From positions 1-5,574 of the forward strand of contig JBDHSU010000190.1 of NCBI GenBank assembly GCA_039808325.1: a stretch of 5,574 nt of DNA. Direction: 5' to 3'. This document shows positions 5,446 to 5,574 of this stretch, in pieces. Below the pieces are notes generated by a model, which made no database searches, was not told where the DNA came from, and saw nothing but the letters and a program-made list of their open reading frames with translations. Position 1 is the first letter of the stretch, and each line of letters starts with the position of its first letter. The stretch comes from JAFKKS01 sp039808325. GTDB taxonomy: Bacteria; Pseudomonadota; Alphaproteobacteria; Rhizobiales; Xanthobacteraceae. A program made the position numbers and the translations under genes.

Positions 5446-5574
5446 TCAAGCTATTTTAGGCGCCGGAAATCCGGCCTGGGCGCAGGCCGCCTGCAACGTA
5501 TTGAACAGCAGGCAGGCGATGGTCATCGGGCCGACGCCACCCGGAACGGGCGTGATCGCGCCGGCGATCCGCGA
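5446..5574 (-). CDS. folD: FolD, methylene-tetrahydrofolate dehydrogenase/cyclohydrolase, C-terminal part
   Basis: The last 42 codons of a minus-strand gene that enters from the right edge, ending at TGA (5448-5446). FolD is the cytoplasmic bifunctional enzyme that interconverts 5,10-methylene- and 10-formyl-tetrahydrofolate through the methenyl form, using NADP, and so supplies one-carbon units for purines and formyl-methionine. The visible part contains ITPVPGGVGPMTIACLLFNT. Its PGGVGPMTI core is the second FolD family signature, near the NADP-binding side of the Rossmann domain, and the helix that follows (ACLLFNTLQAA) is in the expected place about 25 residues from the C-terminus. The tail, AQAGFPAPKIA, is short as usual. 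The start, N-terminal catalytic Lys region and length cannot be seen. The gene converges on the GNAT gene with 98 bases between their stop codons. Confidence 0.95.
   Translation of the reverse strand, partial: SRIAGAITPVPGGVGPMTIACLLFNTLQAACAQAGFPAPKIA

Noticed and set aside
4826..5449. Minus-strand open frame of 207 codons opposite the GNAT gene
   Set aside because: It overlaps the clear acetyltransferase, crosses the intrinsic terminator and the end of folD, and has no domain features.

Overview
The window is high-GC DNA with the codon habits of an alphaproteobacterium. The BipA/TypA protein resembles, from memory rather than from a search, those of the Bradyrhizobium/Xanthobacteraceae side of the Hyphomicrobiales. 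The DNA looks chromosomal. No tRNA, rRNA, CRISPR array, insertion sequence or phage gene was seen.

Left part (1-2808). On the minus strand, position 121 leftward holds the first 40 codons of an unidentified exported protein that runs off the window. A 259-base intergenic region follows, with a strong hairpin (270-293) placed to end the next minus-strand transcript. That transcript carries two genes, translated from right to left: a small TadE-like pseudopilin (2485-2039) and a 552-residue TadG-like membrane-anchored protein (2039-381). Their stop and start codons share one base, so they are probably translationally coupled. Both belong to the tight-adherence (Tad/Flp pilus) family, but no pilus motor, secretin, prepilin peptidase or major pilin gene is visible here.

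Middle part (2486-4837). A 323-base divergent intergenic region separates the Tad pair from bipA (typA) on the plus strand. It holds an unusual chain of interleaved palindromes, a compound stem-loop, a plausible sigma-70 promoter, and a GC-rich hairpin with a short T-run just ahead of the bipA ribosome binding site. BipA is a complete 609-residue ribosome-associated translational GTPase with all five G motifs. It is followed by 199 bases with no convincing terminator.

Right part (4838-5574). A complete GNAT-family N-acetyltransferase on the plus strand ends at a textbook intrinsic terminator (5370-5400). It converges on the last 42 codons of folD (methylene-tetrahydrofolate dehydrogenase/cyclohydrolase) on the minus strand, which enters from the right edge.

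The genes do not form one pathway: this is housekeeping DNA (bipA, folD) with an envelope or pilus gene pair and a GNAT enzyme between. Nothing here is clearly a new system. The most unusual material is the bipA/tadE divergent region and the apparently orphan Tad pair.
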